64,000 nt of DNA, from positions 434,001 through 498,000 of the forward strand of contig NZ_CP109485.1 of NCBI RefSeq assembly GCF_035918235.1, read 5' to 3'. The notes beneath the pieces are model-generated. The model saw only the letters and a program-made list of their open reading frames with translations. It had not been told where the DNA came from and did not search any database. Position 1 is the first letter of the stretch; the number at the start of each line of letters is the position of its first letter. Both the position numbers and the translations under genes were made by a program. The stretch is from Streptomyces sp. NBC_01445 (lineage in GTDB: Bacteria > Actinomycetota > Actinomycetes > Streptomycetales > Streptomycetaceae). Shown here one piece after another: positions 42,024-49,641 of the stretch.

Positions 42024-42641
42024 ATGGCCGAGAGAGTTCAGGTAACGCGCGCCGACGACGGCAGCGCCCGCCCCAGGATCCAGCCGCTGGCCGAAGAGCA
42101 GTGGGACACGAGGACGCGCGCGCTCCTCGCCACCGCGACTCGGGATCCCGGAGGCCAGGTACCCAACATTTTCACCACCCTGGTGCGACATCCCGACCTG
42201 TACGAGCGGTTCTTGCCGTTCGGCAGCCAGTTGCTCCATAGCGGCCGGCTGCCGGGCAGGATCCGCGAGCTGCTGATCCTGCGCACCTCGTACAACACTG
42301 GCGCCTCGTACGAGTGGGGACACCACGTCCCGCCGGCCAAGGAAGAAGGCGTCACGGACGCCGACATCGAGCGCATTCCGCAGGGTCCGGAAGCCGACGG
42401 ATGGACGGACCTCGAGCGGCATCTGATCAGGGCGGCGGACGAGTTGCACTGCGCCGCACGGCTGCCCGATGCCACCTGGGACGCCCTCGCCGCACACTTC
42501 GACGATGCGGACCTGATCGAGATCACCATGCTCGTGGGCCTTTATCACATGGTGGCGTACTTCTTGAACACCATCGGTGTCCAACTGGACCCGGGCTTCT
42601 CGAACACCGGGTTTGTGGACGGAACACAGGAACATGGGTAA
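42024..42641 (+). CDS. carboxymuconolactone decarboxylase (CMD) family protein
   Basis: 205 residues. The CMD/AhpD-like core is RIRELLILRTSYNTGASYEWGHHVPPAKEEGVTD, near residues 75-110. The redox CxxC of AhpD is absent, as in the large group of CMD-domain proteins often found beside dehydrogenases. ATG 42024 has GGAGG five bases upstream, so it is preferred to TTG 42021. Such proteins act in aromatic catabolism or as peroxidase-like enzymes, and the exact reaction is unknown. An SDR gene remnant overlaps its 3' end, suggesting it once belonged to a two-gene operon. Confidence 0.85.
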   Translation: MAERVQVTRADDGSARPRIQPLAEEQWDTRTRALLATATRDPGGQVPNIFTTLVRHPDLYERFLPFGSQLLHSGRLPGRIRELLILRTSYNTGASYEWGHHVPPAKEEGVTDADIERIPQGPEADGWTDLERHLIRAADELHCAARLPDATWDALAAHFDDADLIEITMLVGLYHMVAYFLNTIGVQLDPGFSNTGFVDGTQEHG

Positions 42642-42790
42642 AGCGCGGGATGCCGAGCGTGCGGCCCGCCGCCTGACCGGACGCAAAGTACTGGTGATCG
42701 GTGCCGGGACCCGTACCGACGACTGCTCCGCCGGCCCGATGCACGGGCCGGCGGCAGCCGCGTCCCCGGCGTCGCGGTCGAGACGCATGG
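42634..42790 (+). pseudogene. SDR family oxidoreductase, N-terminal remnant
   Basis: ATG 42634 overlaps the end of the CMD gene and reads MGKARDAERAARRLTGRKV, then LVIGAGTRTDDCSAGPMHG. This is the N-terminus of the SDR commonly paired with CMD genes, with its Rossmann glycine motif GAGTR. After about 40 residues the frame loses all resemblance. No YxxxK region is present downstream. Confidence 0.5.
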
Positions 42791-43021
42791 CCGTGATGAG
42801 AACGGCTCCGCGCCACCGTCACGCCCGGAGCCTGAAGTCCCGCCCACCCACAGCCGCCCTATCTGACGAAGGCGCCGACCGGGCGCTTTCCCGCCGGACC
42901 CCGGGCACGCGGGAGCTCTCTCAGCGCGTCTCCGTCTGCGGATATCCTGGTCGGCGTCGGCCGCCCGGCCGACCCGAGCCCACACCGCAGACCGAGCAGC
43001 GCCGCAGAAGGAGCGCCCGCC
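42791..43021. other. promoter region of the LacI-type regulator
   Basis: No gene. GAAGGAG, nine bases before TTG 43022, is the ribosome-binding site that supports that start. Confidence 0.4.
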
Positions 43022-44047
43022 TTGCCCGAGCAGACCACGGGGTCCCGCCCCACGCTGGAAGCTGTCGCCGCGTATGCCGGCGTGTCCCGGGCCACGGCCT
43101 CCCGAGTCGTCAACGGCGGCGCGGGCGTGCGCGCCCCGCTGGTGGACAAGGTGCGCAGGGCGGTCGAGGAGCTCGGTTATGTTCCCAACCACGCGGCCCG
43201 CACACTGGTCACCCGGCGCAACGGTGCTGTCGCGGTGATCATCGCGGAGCCCGAACTCCGGATCTTCTCCGACCCGTTCTTCGAGCAACAGGTCCGCGGC
43301 ATCAGCCGGGAGCTGACGGAGCATGACGCCCAGCTGGTGCTGCTGTGGGTCGAGGGGCCCGGCGACCACGACCGGATCGCCCGCTATCTCGGCGGCGGGC
43401 ACGTGGACGGGGCACTGGCGTTCTCTCTGCACAACGACGACGAACTGCCCGCCCTCATCGGGCGGACGGGCATACCGACAGTGTTCGGCGGAAGGCCCGC
43501 CGCCGGCTCCGGCCTGAACGTGCCGTTCGTGGACTGCGACAACCGGGGTGGCGCCCGGGAGGCCGTCCGGCATCTGGTGTCGCTCGGCCGCCGGCACATC
43601 GCGCACATCGCGGGCCCGCGCGACCAGATGTCCGCGCTGGACCGGATCGACGGCTACCACGACGTGCTGCTCAAGGCCGATCCCGCGCTGCTGTGCCAGG
43701 GCGACTTCGCCGAGGAGAGCGGCGCCCGCGCCATGGCCGAACTGCTCGACCGGCGGCCGGACGTCGACGGCGTGTTCGTCTCCAACGACCTCATGGCCTC
43801 GGGCGCCCTGCGCACCCTCCGCGAACGGGGAGTGCAGGTACCCGAGGACGTGGCCGTGGTCGGCTTCGACGACATGACGTCCGTCGTGCGGACCACGGAG
43901 CCTGCGCTGACGACGGTCCGGCAGGACATCGAGGGAATGGGCCGGCTGATGGTCAAGCTTCTGATGCGGCAGCTCGACAACGCGGACGGCGAGGCCCCGG
44001 CGTCGGTGATCACCCCGACGACCCTGGTGCGGCGCGCCTCGGCCTGA
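43022..44047 (+). CDS. LacI family transcriptional regulator (CebR-like)
   Basis: 341 residues with TTG start 43022 behind GAAGGAG. The LacI helix-turn-helix and hinge are at the N-terminus (TLEAVAAYAGVSRATASRVVNG, YVPNHAARTLVTRR). The periplasmic-binding-like sensor domain follows (FFEQQVRGISRELTEHDAQLVLL, VDGVFVSNDLMASGALRTLRERGVQVPEDVAVVGFDDM). Pattern and context resemble CebR-type regulators of beta-glucoside or cellobiose genes. Directly downstream are the scattered remains of a GH1 beta-glucosidase, which fits that role. A perfect LacI-type palindrome 5 kb away, before the GH16-GH64 operon, could be one of its targets. Confidence 0.87.
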   Translation: MPEQTTGSRPTLEAVAAYAGVSRATASRVVNGGAGVRAPLVDKVRRAVEELGYVPNHAARTLVTRRNGAVAVIIAEPELRIFSDPFFEQQVRGISRELTEHDAQLVLLWVEGPGDHDRIARYLGGGHVDGALAFSLHNDDELPALIGRTGIPTVFGGRPAAGSGLNVPFVDCDNRGGAREAVRHLVSLGRRHIAHIAGPRDQMSALDRIDGYHDVLLKADPALLCQGDFAEESGARAMAELLDRRPDVDGVFVSNDLMASGALRTLRERGVQVPEDVAVVGFDDMTSVVRTTEPALTTVRQDIEGMGRLMVKLLMRQLDNADGEAPASVITPTTLVRRASA

Positions 44048-44165
44048 GAGCTCCCAGGGAACGCGGCACAGGACGCCGCATGCCCCGGCGTGAGCTGCCC
44101 CCTGCGGCGGCCTGCCCAGTGATCAGTCCGTCGGAGACGGTGACTTGGAGACGGAATCGGCGTCG

Positions 44166-44504
44166 ATCTCCTCCCTGGGGGTCAACTACTACGCCCACTG
44201 GGTAGCCGTCGGCACCTCCCGGGCCCGTCGCCGTCGGCGGGCGCCCAGCACGTCCGCTTCCTGCCGCCACCGGGTCCGCGGACAGCAATCGACGCGGCCA
44301 GCCTGTACGAGCTTCTGATCCGGCTGCGCGACGACCTACCGGGCGTGACGCTGGTGATCAACGGGAACGGCGCGGCACGCAACGACTACGCCGGCCCCGT
44401 GGGCGAGGTGAAGGAGCGCGGAAGCGGGTGGCCTACCTGCATGCCCACCTGTCAGCGGTGACCGCGTCTTTACGGACGGAGTCGACGTGCAGGGCTGTTT
44501 CTGA
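44166..44504 (+). pseudogene. GH1 beta-glucosidase, decayed C-terminal part
   Basis: Pieces of a GH1 enzyme appear in order but in different frames. SSLGVNYYAHW comes first (family: FLGVNYY). Next is LYELLIRLRDDLPGVTLVINGNGAARNDYAGP, in which the nucleophile motif ITENG has become INGNG. Then KRVAYLHAHLSAV appears after a frameshift, and finally DGVDVQGCF before a stop at 44502-44504. With the nucleophile lost, at least two frameshifts and the N-terminal half missing, it is non-functional. It follows the LacI regulator, the usual place for a cellobiose-operon beta-glucosidase. Confidence 0.7.
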
Positions 44505-44560
44505 CGCAGGAACGCAGGCTGCGCCGCCCGGGTCGTTCGAGCGAGCAGCCCAGGATTTCC

Positions 44561-44574
44561 TGGACGACTGTCCA
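44561..44574. promoter_or_regulatory. TetR operator copy 1 upstream of the DUF1304 gene
   Basis: TGGAC-GACT-GTCCA, a 14-base palindrome. A second copy starts 21 bases further on (two helical turns). Confidence 0.55.
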
Positions 44575-44581
44575 TGTATGC

Positions 44582-44595
44582 TGGACACCTGTCCA
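44582..44595. promoter_or_regulatory. TetR operator copy 2 upstream of the DUF1304 gene
   Basis: TGGAC-ACCT-GTCCA, same arms and spacing as copy 1, ending 27 bases before the DUF1304 start. Likely bound by the TetR protein encoded as the second gene of this operon. Confidence 0.57.
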
Positions 44596-44621
44596 TGAAA
44601 TTCAAAGGAGTCGGAAGACCG

Positions 44622-44984
44622 ATGGAGACGACGGCGAATGTCCTGGTCGGACTGGTGGCCGCCCTGCACGCGTACATCCTGGTTCTGGAGATGTTCCTGT
44701 GGGAGAGAGGGCCGGGTCGGAAGCTCTCCGGTTTCGACGCCGACATGGCCCGCGCCACCGCGCCACTGGCCGCGAACCAGGGCCTCTACAACGGCTTCCT
44801 GGCGGCCGGACTGATCTGGGGTCTGATCGGCGGTGACCCGACCGGATTCCGCGTCAAGGTCTTCTTCCTGGCCTGCGTGCTGGTCGCCGGCGTGTACGGC
44901 GGCGCCACCACGAACCGGCGCATCCTGACCGCCCAGGCACTGCCAGGCGCGCTGGCCCTCGCAGCCGTCCTGGTGGCCCGGTGA
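44622..44984 (+). CDS. DUF1304 family membrane protein
   Basis: 120 residues with four membrane spans: VLVGLVAALHAYILVLEMFLW first, then segments at about 45-65, 72-92 and 98-118. The family pattern is present (HAYILVLEMFLWE, ANQGLYNGFLAAGLIWG, GVYGGATTNRRILTAQALPGALAL). ATG 44622 has GGAG about eleven bases upstream. An in-frame ATG at 44595 lies within the operator and is less likely. Its stop overlaps the GTG of the TetR gene (GTGA), so the two are cotranscribed and the regulator probably controls its own operon. Function of the family is unknown. Confidence 0.85.
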   Translation: METTANVLVGLVAALHAYILVLEMFLWERGPGRKLSGFDADMARATAPLAANQGLYNGFLAAGLIWGLIGGDPTGFRVKVFFLACVLVAGVYGGATTNRRILTAQALPGALALAAVLVAR

Positions 44985-45547
44985 CAGCCCCCAAGGCAGA
45001 CCCCCGGGCCGCGCGGACCCGAGCCCGGCTGCGCCAGGCCCTGCTCGACGAGTGCGCGCAGCGCCCACTGGCGGACGTCAGCGTCGCCGCGCTGGCACGC
45101 AGGGCCGGGGTCGGCCGCGCCACGTTCTACGTCCACTACAGCGACCTGGAGGCGCTGGCCGTCGACGCCTGCGCCGACGTGGTCCGCGAAGCAGTGGACG
45201 CCCTCCACGCCTGGCGCGGCACCCCGGACCCCGCGAGCCCGCCGCCCGCGCTGAGCGACTTCTTCGCCGGCGTCGTCCCGCACTCCGGCCTCTATCGGAC
45301 GCTGCTGTGCCCGGGCGGTGGCGGCCCTCTCGGCCGCGTACTCCATCAGGATCTGCGCGCCCGCAGTCGCACCGAGCGCACCCTGGCCGGGGCACCACAG
45401 CCCGACCTGATCGCCTCGGCCGTGTCAGCGACCTTCGCCGGCGTGCTCGCCGACTGGCTGCATGGGCTCATCGAAGCCACCCCCGACCAGATCACCCACC
45501 AGATCTGGCACCTGCTCGTCACCCTGCACAGCACCCGCATGCCTTGA
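44981..45547 (+). CDS. TetR/AcrR family transcriptional regulator
   Basis: 188 residues, start GTG 44981 overlapping the previous stop. The helix-turn-helix is at residues 12-58 (RLRQALLDECAQRPLADVSVAALARRAGVGRATFYVHYSDLEAL). The C-terminal domain has the TetR_C form typical of regulators of small membrane proteins. It probably binds the twin TGGAC-N4-GTCCA palindromes upstream of the DUF1304 gene and represses the operon. A strong bidirectional terminator follows. Confidence 0.87.
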   Translation: MTAPKADPRAARTRARLRQALLDECAQRPLADVSVAALARRAGVGRATFYVHYSDLEALAVDACADVVREAVDALHAWRGTPDPASPPPALSDFFAGVVPHSGLYRTLLCPGGGGPLGRVLHQDLRARSRTERTLAGAPQPDLIASAVSATFAGVLADWLHGLIEATPDQITHQIWHLLVTLHSTRMP

Positions 45548-45627
45548 CACAGACCGACAGCGATCCGGCCTCCCGACCGTCTTCGCTCTCCTGCAGAGCG
45601 CCGCGATCAACGCACTGGCCGAGGTGT

Positions 45628-45657
45628 CGTGCCCGCCCCTTATGCGGGGCGGGCACG
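45628..45657. terminator. bidirectional intrinsic terminator
   Basis: CGTGCCCGCCCC and GGGGCGGGCACG pair over 12 bases around TTATGC, between the TetR gene (ends 45547) and the convergent GH64 gene (ends 45662). Confidence 0.8.
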
Positions 45658-45661
45658 GTCA

Positions 45662-47164
45662 TCACCAGCCGATACCGAGTGTGAGTGCGGTCGGCGGGTT
45701 GGCATTGCCGAGGATCTGCACGGATGACTGATCGTTGATGTCGTCGTAGGGGAAGCCGTAGGCGCGCTTGTTGAGGCCGACGTCGTGGAAGAAGCCGGCG
45801 TAGTCGTTCTTGACGCCCGCGGTGTAATAGGCGGAGGGGGCGTACCAGGTAGCGGTGTCCAGGGCCACGCCCCGGTTGAACGCGGCGCAGAATTCTGCGC
45901 CGAGTTGTTTCTCGGTGTCGCTGCCCGAGGCGAGTGCCCCGGCACAGGCCACGGCGTCCGCGGAGGTGGGCTTGTCCAGGCGGAAGGAGCCCGTGCCGTT
46001 CTTCGTGAAGGTGAGCGTGGTGCCGCTGACCTGGCCGCTGAATGTCTCGCCCAGCCGGGCCAGTTTGAAGGGATGGGTGGAGTAGTAGCTCCAGGCCTGG
46101 TCGATGTACGCCTGCAGATAGTTCGCCTGCGGGCCTCCTGCCAGGAAGAGGTTGGAGGAGCGCGGGGCGATGATGCGGTGGGTGCTCTGCAGCGGCTTGA
46201 AGGCCTCGCCTACCGAGGCCGCGTACCGGGACATGACCTGCGCGCGGGTCAGTGTGATGCCCTGGGTGTTGTCATAGCCGCTGGATGCCTGCGTCAGGTG
46301 CGCGGTCATGGGGAAGCCGAACTGGTCGACCTGGGTGGTGTTTCCGCCGAACGCCACCTGCCCGTGGACGTAGGTGTACTCGTACCAGTCGTAGTAGACG
46401 TCGGTGTTGGGGTCATTGGGGTTGCGCAGGTCAGGGCCGCCCCAGCCCTGGTCGTCGGGAGAGACCGGGATGTACATCGGGGATCCGAGCGAGACGTAGA
46501 TCCGTCCCCCGCGGATGGATGTGGGTGAGGGGACGGAGCCGCCCGCCTGGGTCAGCGTGAACGACATGTTGGGGTAGTTCACGCCACTCTTGGTGAGATG
46601 ACCTGGTGCTGTCGCGTCCAGGTGGCTGATGTGGGCCATCGTCCCGTCGGCCTTCATGTACGACCACTGGCCGGGCGTCACCTGCCCCAGCACGGTGATG
46701 TAGATCTGTGAACCGGCGTAGACGCCGCGGGTGTTGTTCTGGAAGGTGATCGGGAAGGTGCCCGCGCCACCTCCACCCCCGCCACCGCCTCCTCCGCTGC
46801 CCACTGTGTAGGCGAAGTGCGGGGTGTCGTAGAGCGGGCCGTTCTTCTCGTACGTGAACCAGTACTCGAGGGCGAAGCCGCTCGGCAGGCTGCTGACGTT
46901 CTGCCGCCACGTGCCCGCATTGTTCGTCATGCGGAAGCTCTGCAGGCCGGCGCCGGGTGAGAGGTAGTGCACGTCGACGAGGGCGGCGGGCGTGGTGGGC
47001 TTGAACGAGATCTCGGCTGCGCCGGAGCCGGTTGGGGCGACTCCTTGGGTGTAGTCGACGGCGGCCTGTGCGGGAGCGATGGTGGTGAGGGTGAGGCCTA
47101 TGAGCGTGAGAAGGACGGTCAGGGCGGTGGCCAGGGGCCGTTTGCGTAATGGATGTCTGATCAT
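45662..47164 (-). CDS. secreted GH64 beta-1,3-glucanase with N-terminal CBM56-like domain
   Basis: 500 residues. A signal peptide (LATALTVLLTLIGLTLTTIAPAQA) is followed by a CBM56-like module at about 36-120 (YTQGVAPTGSGAAEISFKPT, VDVHYLSPGAGLQSFRMTNNAGTW). A poly-Gly linker of about ten residues leads to the GH64 domain from about 137 to the end (FPITFQNNTRGVYAGSQIYITVLG; GGRIYVSLGSPMYIPV; VYYDWYEYTYVHGQVAFGGNTTQVDQFGFPM). GH64 enzymes release laminaripentaose-size products from beta-1,3-glucan, and CBM56 binds that polymer. It lies 19 bases after the GH16 gene, so the two form one operon. Confidence 0.9.
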   Translation of the reverse strand: MIRHPLRKRPLATALTVLLTLIGLTLTTIAPAQAAVDYTQGVAPTGSGAAEISFKPTTPAALVDVHYLSPGAGLQSFRMTNNAGTWRQNVSSLPSGFALEYWFTYEKNGPLYDTPHFAYTVGSGGGGGGGGGGAGTFPITFQNNTRGVYAGSQIYITVLGQVTPGQWSYMKADGTMAHISHLDATAPGHLTKSGVNYPNMSFTLTQAGGSVPSPTSIRGGRIYVSLGSPMYIPVSPDDQGWGGPDLRNPNDPNTDVYYDWYEYTYVHGQVAFGGNTTQVDQFGFPMTAHLTQASSGYDNTQGITLTRAQVMSRYAASVGEAFKPLQSTHRIIAPRSSNLFLAGGPQANYLQAYIDQAWSYYSTHPFKLARLGETFSGQVSGTTLTFTKNGTGSFRLDKPTSADAVACAGALASGSDTEKQLGAEFCAAFNRGVALDTATWYAPSAYYTAGVKNDYAGFFHDVGLNKRAYGFPYDDINDQSSVQILGNANPPTALTLGIGW

Positions 47165-47183
47165 GGGCGACGCTTCCTGCCTG

Positions 47184-48587
47184 TCAGTGGCCGAAGTTGA
47201 ACCAGTTGATGTTCACGAAGTCGGCAGGCTGGCCGCTGGTGAAGGTGAGGTAGACGTCGTGCTTGCCGGTGACGGCGCTGATGTTGGCCGGGACGTCCTT
47301 CCAGGTCTGCCAGCCGCCGGTGTTGGCCACGGCGAAGCTGCCCACGGGTGCGCTGGTGCGGCTGTCGATACGCGCTTCGACCAGTCCGCTGACGCCGCCG
47401 GACGCACCGCTGGCGACGCGTGCAGTGAACTGCTTGGCCGGTGTGGTGCCGAAGTCGACGCCCTTGTACAGGGCCCAGTCGTCGTTGGCTGCAGTGGCGA
47501 GGTTCTGGCCTCCGCCGGTGTCAGTGGTCGCATCGGTGGTCAATCCGGATTGCTGGTCGGCGGACTCGGCCTGAATGGTGCTGTAGGCGTCGCGGTTCCC
47601 GGACGGCGGTGTGGTGGGAGGGTCGGTCGGAGTGCCACCGTCGCCGGTGGACTCCAAGACCTGGACGTAGTCGACGACGAGTGGGTGGCCGGGCTCGGTG
47701 CCGCCGTCGGGGCCGCCGCCGAAGGCCGCGGGGAATTCGCCGCCCATGGCGACGTTGAGGATGATGAAATAGCCGTGGTTGGTGGCGTTGGTCCAGGTGG
47801 CCGCGTCAACCTGGTTCTGGCGGACGGTGTGGTAGTTGACGCCGTCGAGGTAGAAGCGCATCTCCTGCACGCCGGTCGACTTGTCCCACTCGACCGCGTA
47901 GGTGTGAAAGCCTGCCTGGCAGGTGGCACCGGCGCACACCTTCTGGCCGCCGATGCCTGATTTCTCATTGCAGGGTCCGCCCGGGCTGGTGCCGCAGTGC
48001 ATGGTGGCCCACACGTTGTTGATGCCCTGGACGTTTTCCATGATGTCCAGCTCGCCGATGCCCGGCCAGTTCCACCAGTTGCCGCGGTAGGGAGCCCCAA
48101 GCATCCAGAAGGCAGGCCAGTAGCCCTTGGCAGCCGCGCCCGTCACGTTCGGCATCTGCAGCCGCGCCTCGACGCGCAGCTTCCCGCCGGCGGGCGGCTG
48201 GAAGTCGGACCGGACGGACTCGACGCGGCCGGAGGTCCAGTTTCCGGCGGCGTCGCGTCGGGGAGTGACGCGGAGGTTGCCCGAGCCGTCGAGCGAGACG
48301 TTGTCGGTGCTGGAGGTCATCGTCTCGACCTCGCCGGTACCGAAGCCCGCGGGACCGCCCGGGTAGCTGGTGCCTGTCGTGTACTGCCAGTTGGCCGTGT
48401 TGACTCCGGAACCGGCCGGCCCGTTGAAGTCGTCGGCGAAGACTTGTGTCCAACCGGACGGTGGCGGAGGCGCGGAGGCCATCGCCGGCAGGGTGACGCT
48501 GACCGCGGCGGCTGCGAGACTCAACACGCTGAGGACTGCGATCAATGCTCGCCGCATGGGCGCGCTGACGTGCACGTTTCGTTTCAC
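47184..48587 (-). CDS. secreted GH16 beta-1,3-glucanase with CBM6-like domain
   Basis: 467 residues from GTG 48587 (AGAGG upstream). The signal peptide ends near PAMASA. The GH16 domain at about 45-315 carries the catalytic motif GELDIMENV (ExDxxE, near residue 178). YWPAFWMLG and YAVEWDK are typical of laminarinases. After a Thr/Pro linker, a CBM6-like domain covers about 335-467 (YSTIQAESADQQSG, DDWALYKGVDFG, VYLTFTSGQPADFVNINWF). It should cleave beta-1,3-glucans outside the cell, acting with the GH64 enzyme of the same operon. A perfect LacI-type palindrome 44 bases upstream implies sugar-responsive repression. Confidence 0.92.
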   Translation of the reverse strand: MKRNVHVSAPMRRALIAVLSVLSLAAAAVSVTLPAMASAPPPPSGWTQVFADDFNGPAGSGVNTANWQYTTGTSYPGGPAGFGTGEVETMTSSTDNVSLDGSGNLRVTPRRDAAGNWTSGRVESVRSDFQPPAGGKLRVEARLQMPNVTGAAAKGYWPAFWMLGAPYRGNWWNWPGIGELDIMENVQGINNVWATMHCGTSPGGPCNEKSGIGGQKVCAGATCQAGFHTYAVEWDKSTGVQEMRFYLDGVNYHTVRQNQVDAATWTNATNHGYFIILNVAMGGEFPAAFGGGPDGGTEPGHPLVVDYVQVLESTGDGGTPTDPPTTPPSGNRDAYSTIQAESADQQSGLTTDATTDTGGGQNLATAANDDWALYKGVDFGTTPAKQFTARVASGASGGVSGLVEARIDSRTSAPVGSFAVANTGGWQTWKDVPANISAVTGKHDVYLTFTSGQPADFVNINWFNFGH

Positions 48588-48630
48588 GGGCGGGTACCTC
48601 TTCCATCGGGACTTGCACGGTCACGACATC

Positions 48631-48646
48631 TTGAGAGCGCTCTCAA
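48631..48646. promoter_or_regulatory. LacI-type operator of the GH16-GH64 operon
   Basis: TTGAGAGCGCTCTCAA is a perfect 16-base palindrome with the central CG typical of LacI-family sites, resembling the CebR site TGGGAGCGCTCCCA. It sits 44 bases upstream of the GH16 start, where a bound repressor would block transcription. Confidence 0.7.
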
Positions 48647-48886
48647 CCCATCGCGGACACTGTGCTCTCCGCCACATCAAGCGTCAAGAGTTGAAACACG
48701 CAAACCCCAAACACGACCGCATAGTTCAAGTGCCGGAGAAACAAACGCCACCCAGATCACCGCTCCCCACAGAGCCCCCGGGCCGGAAGTCACTCGGCGC
48801 TGAGCCTGCGCTCTGGAGCGGATCCGGCGACCGTACGCGCCATCCCACCGAAGGGCTTCAACGCCCCACAGCACGTGGCTCACCGG

Positions 48887-49555
48887 CTACGCTGATGGCC
48901 GTCTTTCGCTGTGGACGACCGTGATGTGCTCTTCGGGGCCAGGGGCTTCGAGTTCGTCGACCACCGCGACGGCCAGGTCCTCGGCGCTGATCCACGATCG
49001 GCCCTCGGCGCTGGTGAGCAAGGTGTCGGTGCCCAGGCGATAGTGGCCGGTGCGTTCACCGGGTTCGAGCAGGGCGGGCGGACTCAGGTAGACCCAATCG
49101 GCACCGGTATGAGCCTGGCAGGTTCGCAACTGAGCGATCCCGGCAGCGGCGACGGTCTTCAATTCAGGGGACACATAGGCGGGATTGTCGGCGACCAGCA
49201 GTTCGTGACGGCCGGGACTGCGCAAGGCGCCGGCGCCGCCGACCACGAGGACACGAATCCCAAGCTGTGCCGCGATGTCCAGCACCGTACGGGTAGCGCC
49301 GACCAAGAACTCCTCGTCGACCGGGACGGTCCGCACGGTCAACACCACGGCGTCCACGGTGCCGTTCGGGACGGAGCACGTAAGCGCCTCGCGCACAGCG
49401 TGCGCGTGGCTCACCTCGACTGCGAGCGGCGTCACGTTCGGGTTCTTGCCTGCAAGCTTCCGGGACAGGGCAAGCACATGGTGCCCGCGTGCACTGGCCT
49501 CGGTGATTACCCGGCTGCCGACCATCCCGGTGGCACCCAGCACGGCGATCGTCAT
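48887..49555 (-). CDS. NAD(P)H-binding protein (NmrA-like / atypical SDR)
   Basis: 222 residues with an N-terminal Rossmann motif (IAVLGATGMVGSRVITEASARGH). A core typical of NAD(P)-binding atypical SDRs follows (VLVVGGAGALRSPGRHELLVADNPAYV, DWVYLSPPALLEPGERTGHYRLG, SWISAEDLAVAVVDELE). The YxxxK catalytic pair is absent, as in NmrA-like proteins. ATG 49555 starts the Rossmann strand directly. The frame upstream encodes a repetitive MKTDS stretch made by 15-base tandem repeats and is unlikely to be translated. It lies downstream of the EamA gene in the same orientation, probably cotranscribed and controlled by the divergent LysR. Confidence 0.85.
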   Translation of the reverse strand: MTIAVLGATGMVGSRVITEASARGHHVLALSRKLAGKNPNVTPLAVEVSHAHAVREALTCSVPNGTVDAVVLTVRTVPVDEEFLVGATRTVLDIAAQLGIRVLVVGGAGALRSPGRHELLVADNPAYVSPELKTVAAAGIAQLRTCQAHTGADWVYLSPPALLEPGERTGHYRLGTDTLLTSAEGRSWISAEDLAVAVVDELEAPGPEEHITVVHSERRPSA

Positions 49556-49566
49556 GCCTGCCCTCG

Positions 49567-49641
49567 TCGATTCTGTCTTCATCGAATCTGTCTTCATCGA
49601 ATCCGTCCTTCTCGAACGTGGCCTTCTCGAATGTGATGTTC
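49567..49641. repeat. five tandem 15-base repeats
   Basis: Five consecutive 15-base units, each starting TCGA, with unit starts at 49567, 49582, 49597, 49612 and 49627 and increasing divergence to the right (TCGATTCTGTCTTCA, TCGAATCTGTCTTCA, TCGAATCCGTCCTTC, then two more). They span the 3' end of the EamA gene and the gap to the next gene, and give the EamA protein its repeated REGHV/REGRI tail. Confidence 0.75.

Noticed and set aside
49567..49641. CRISPR-like array
   Set aside because: The repeats are 15 bases, directly adjacent and without spacers, so this is a simple tandem repeat.
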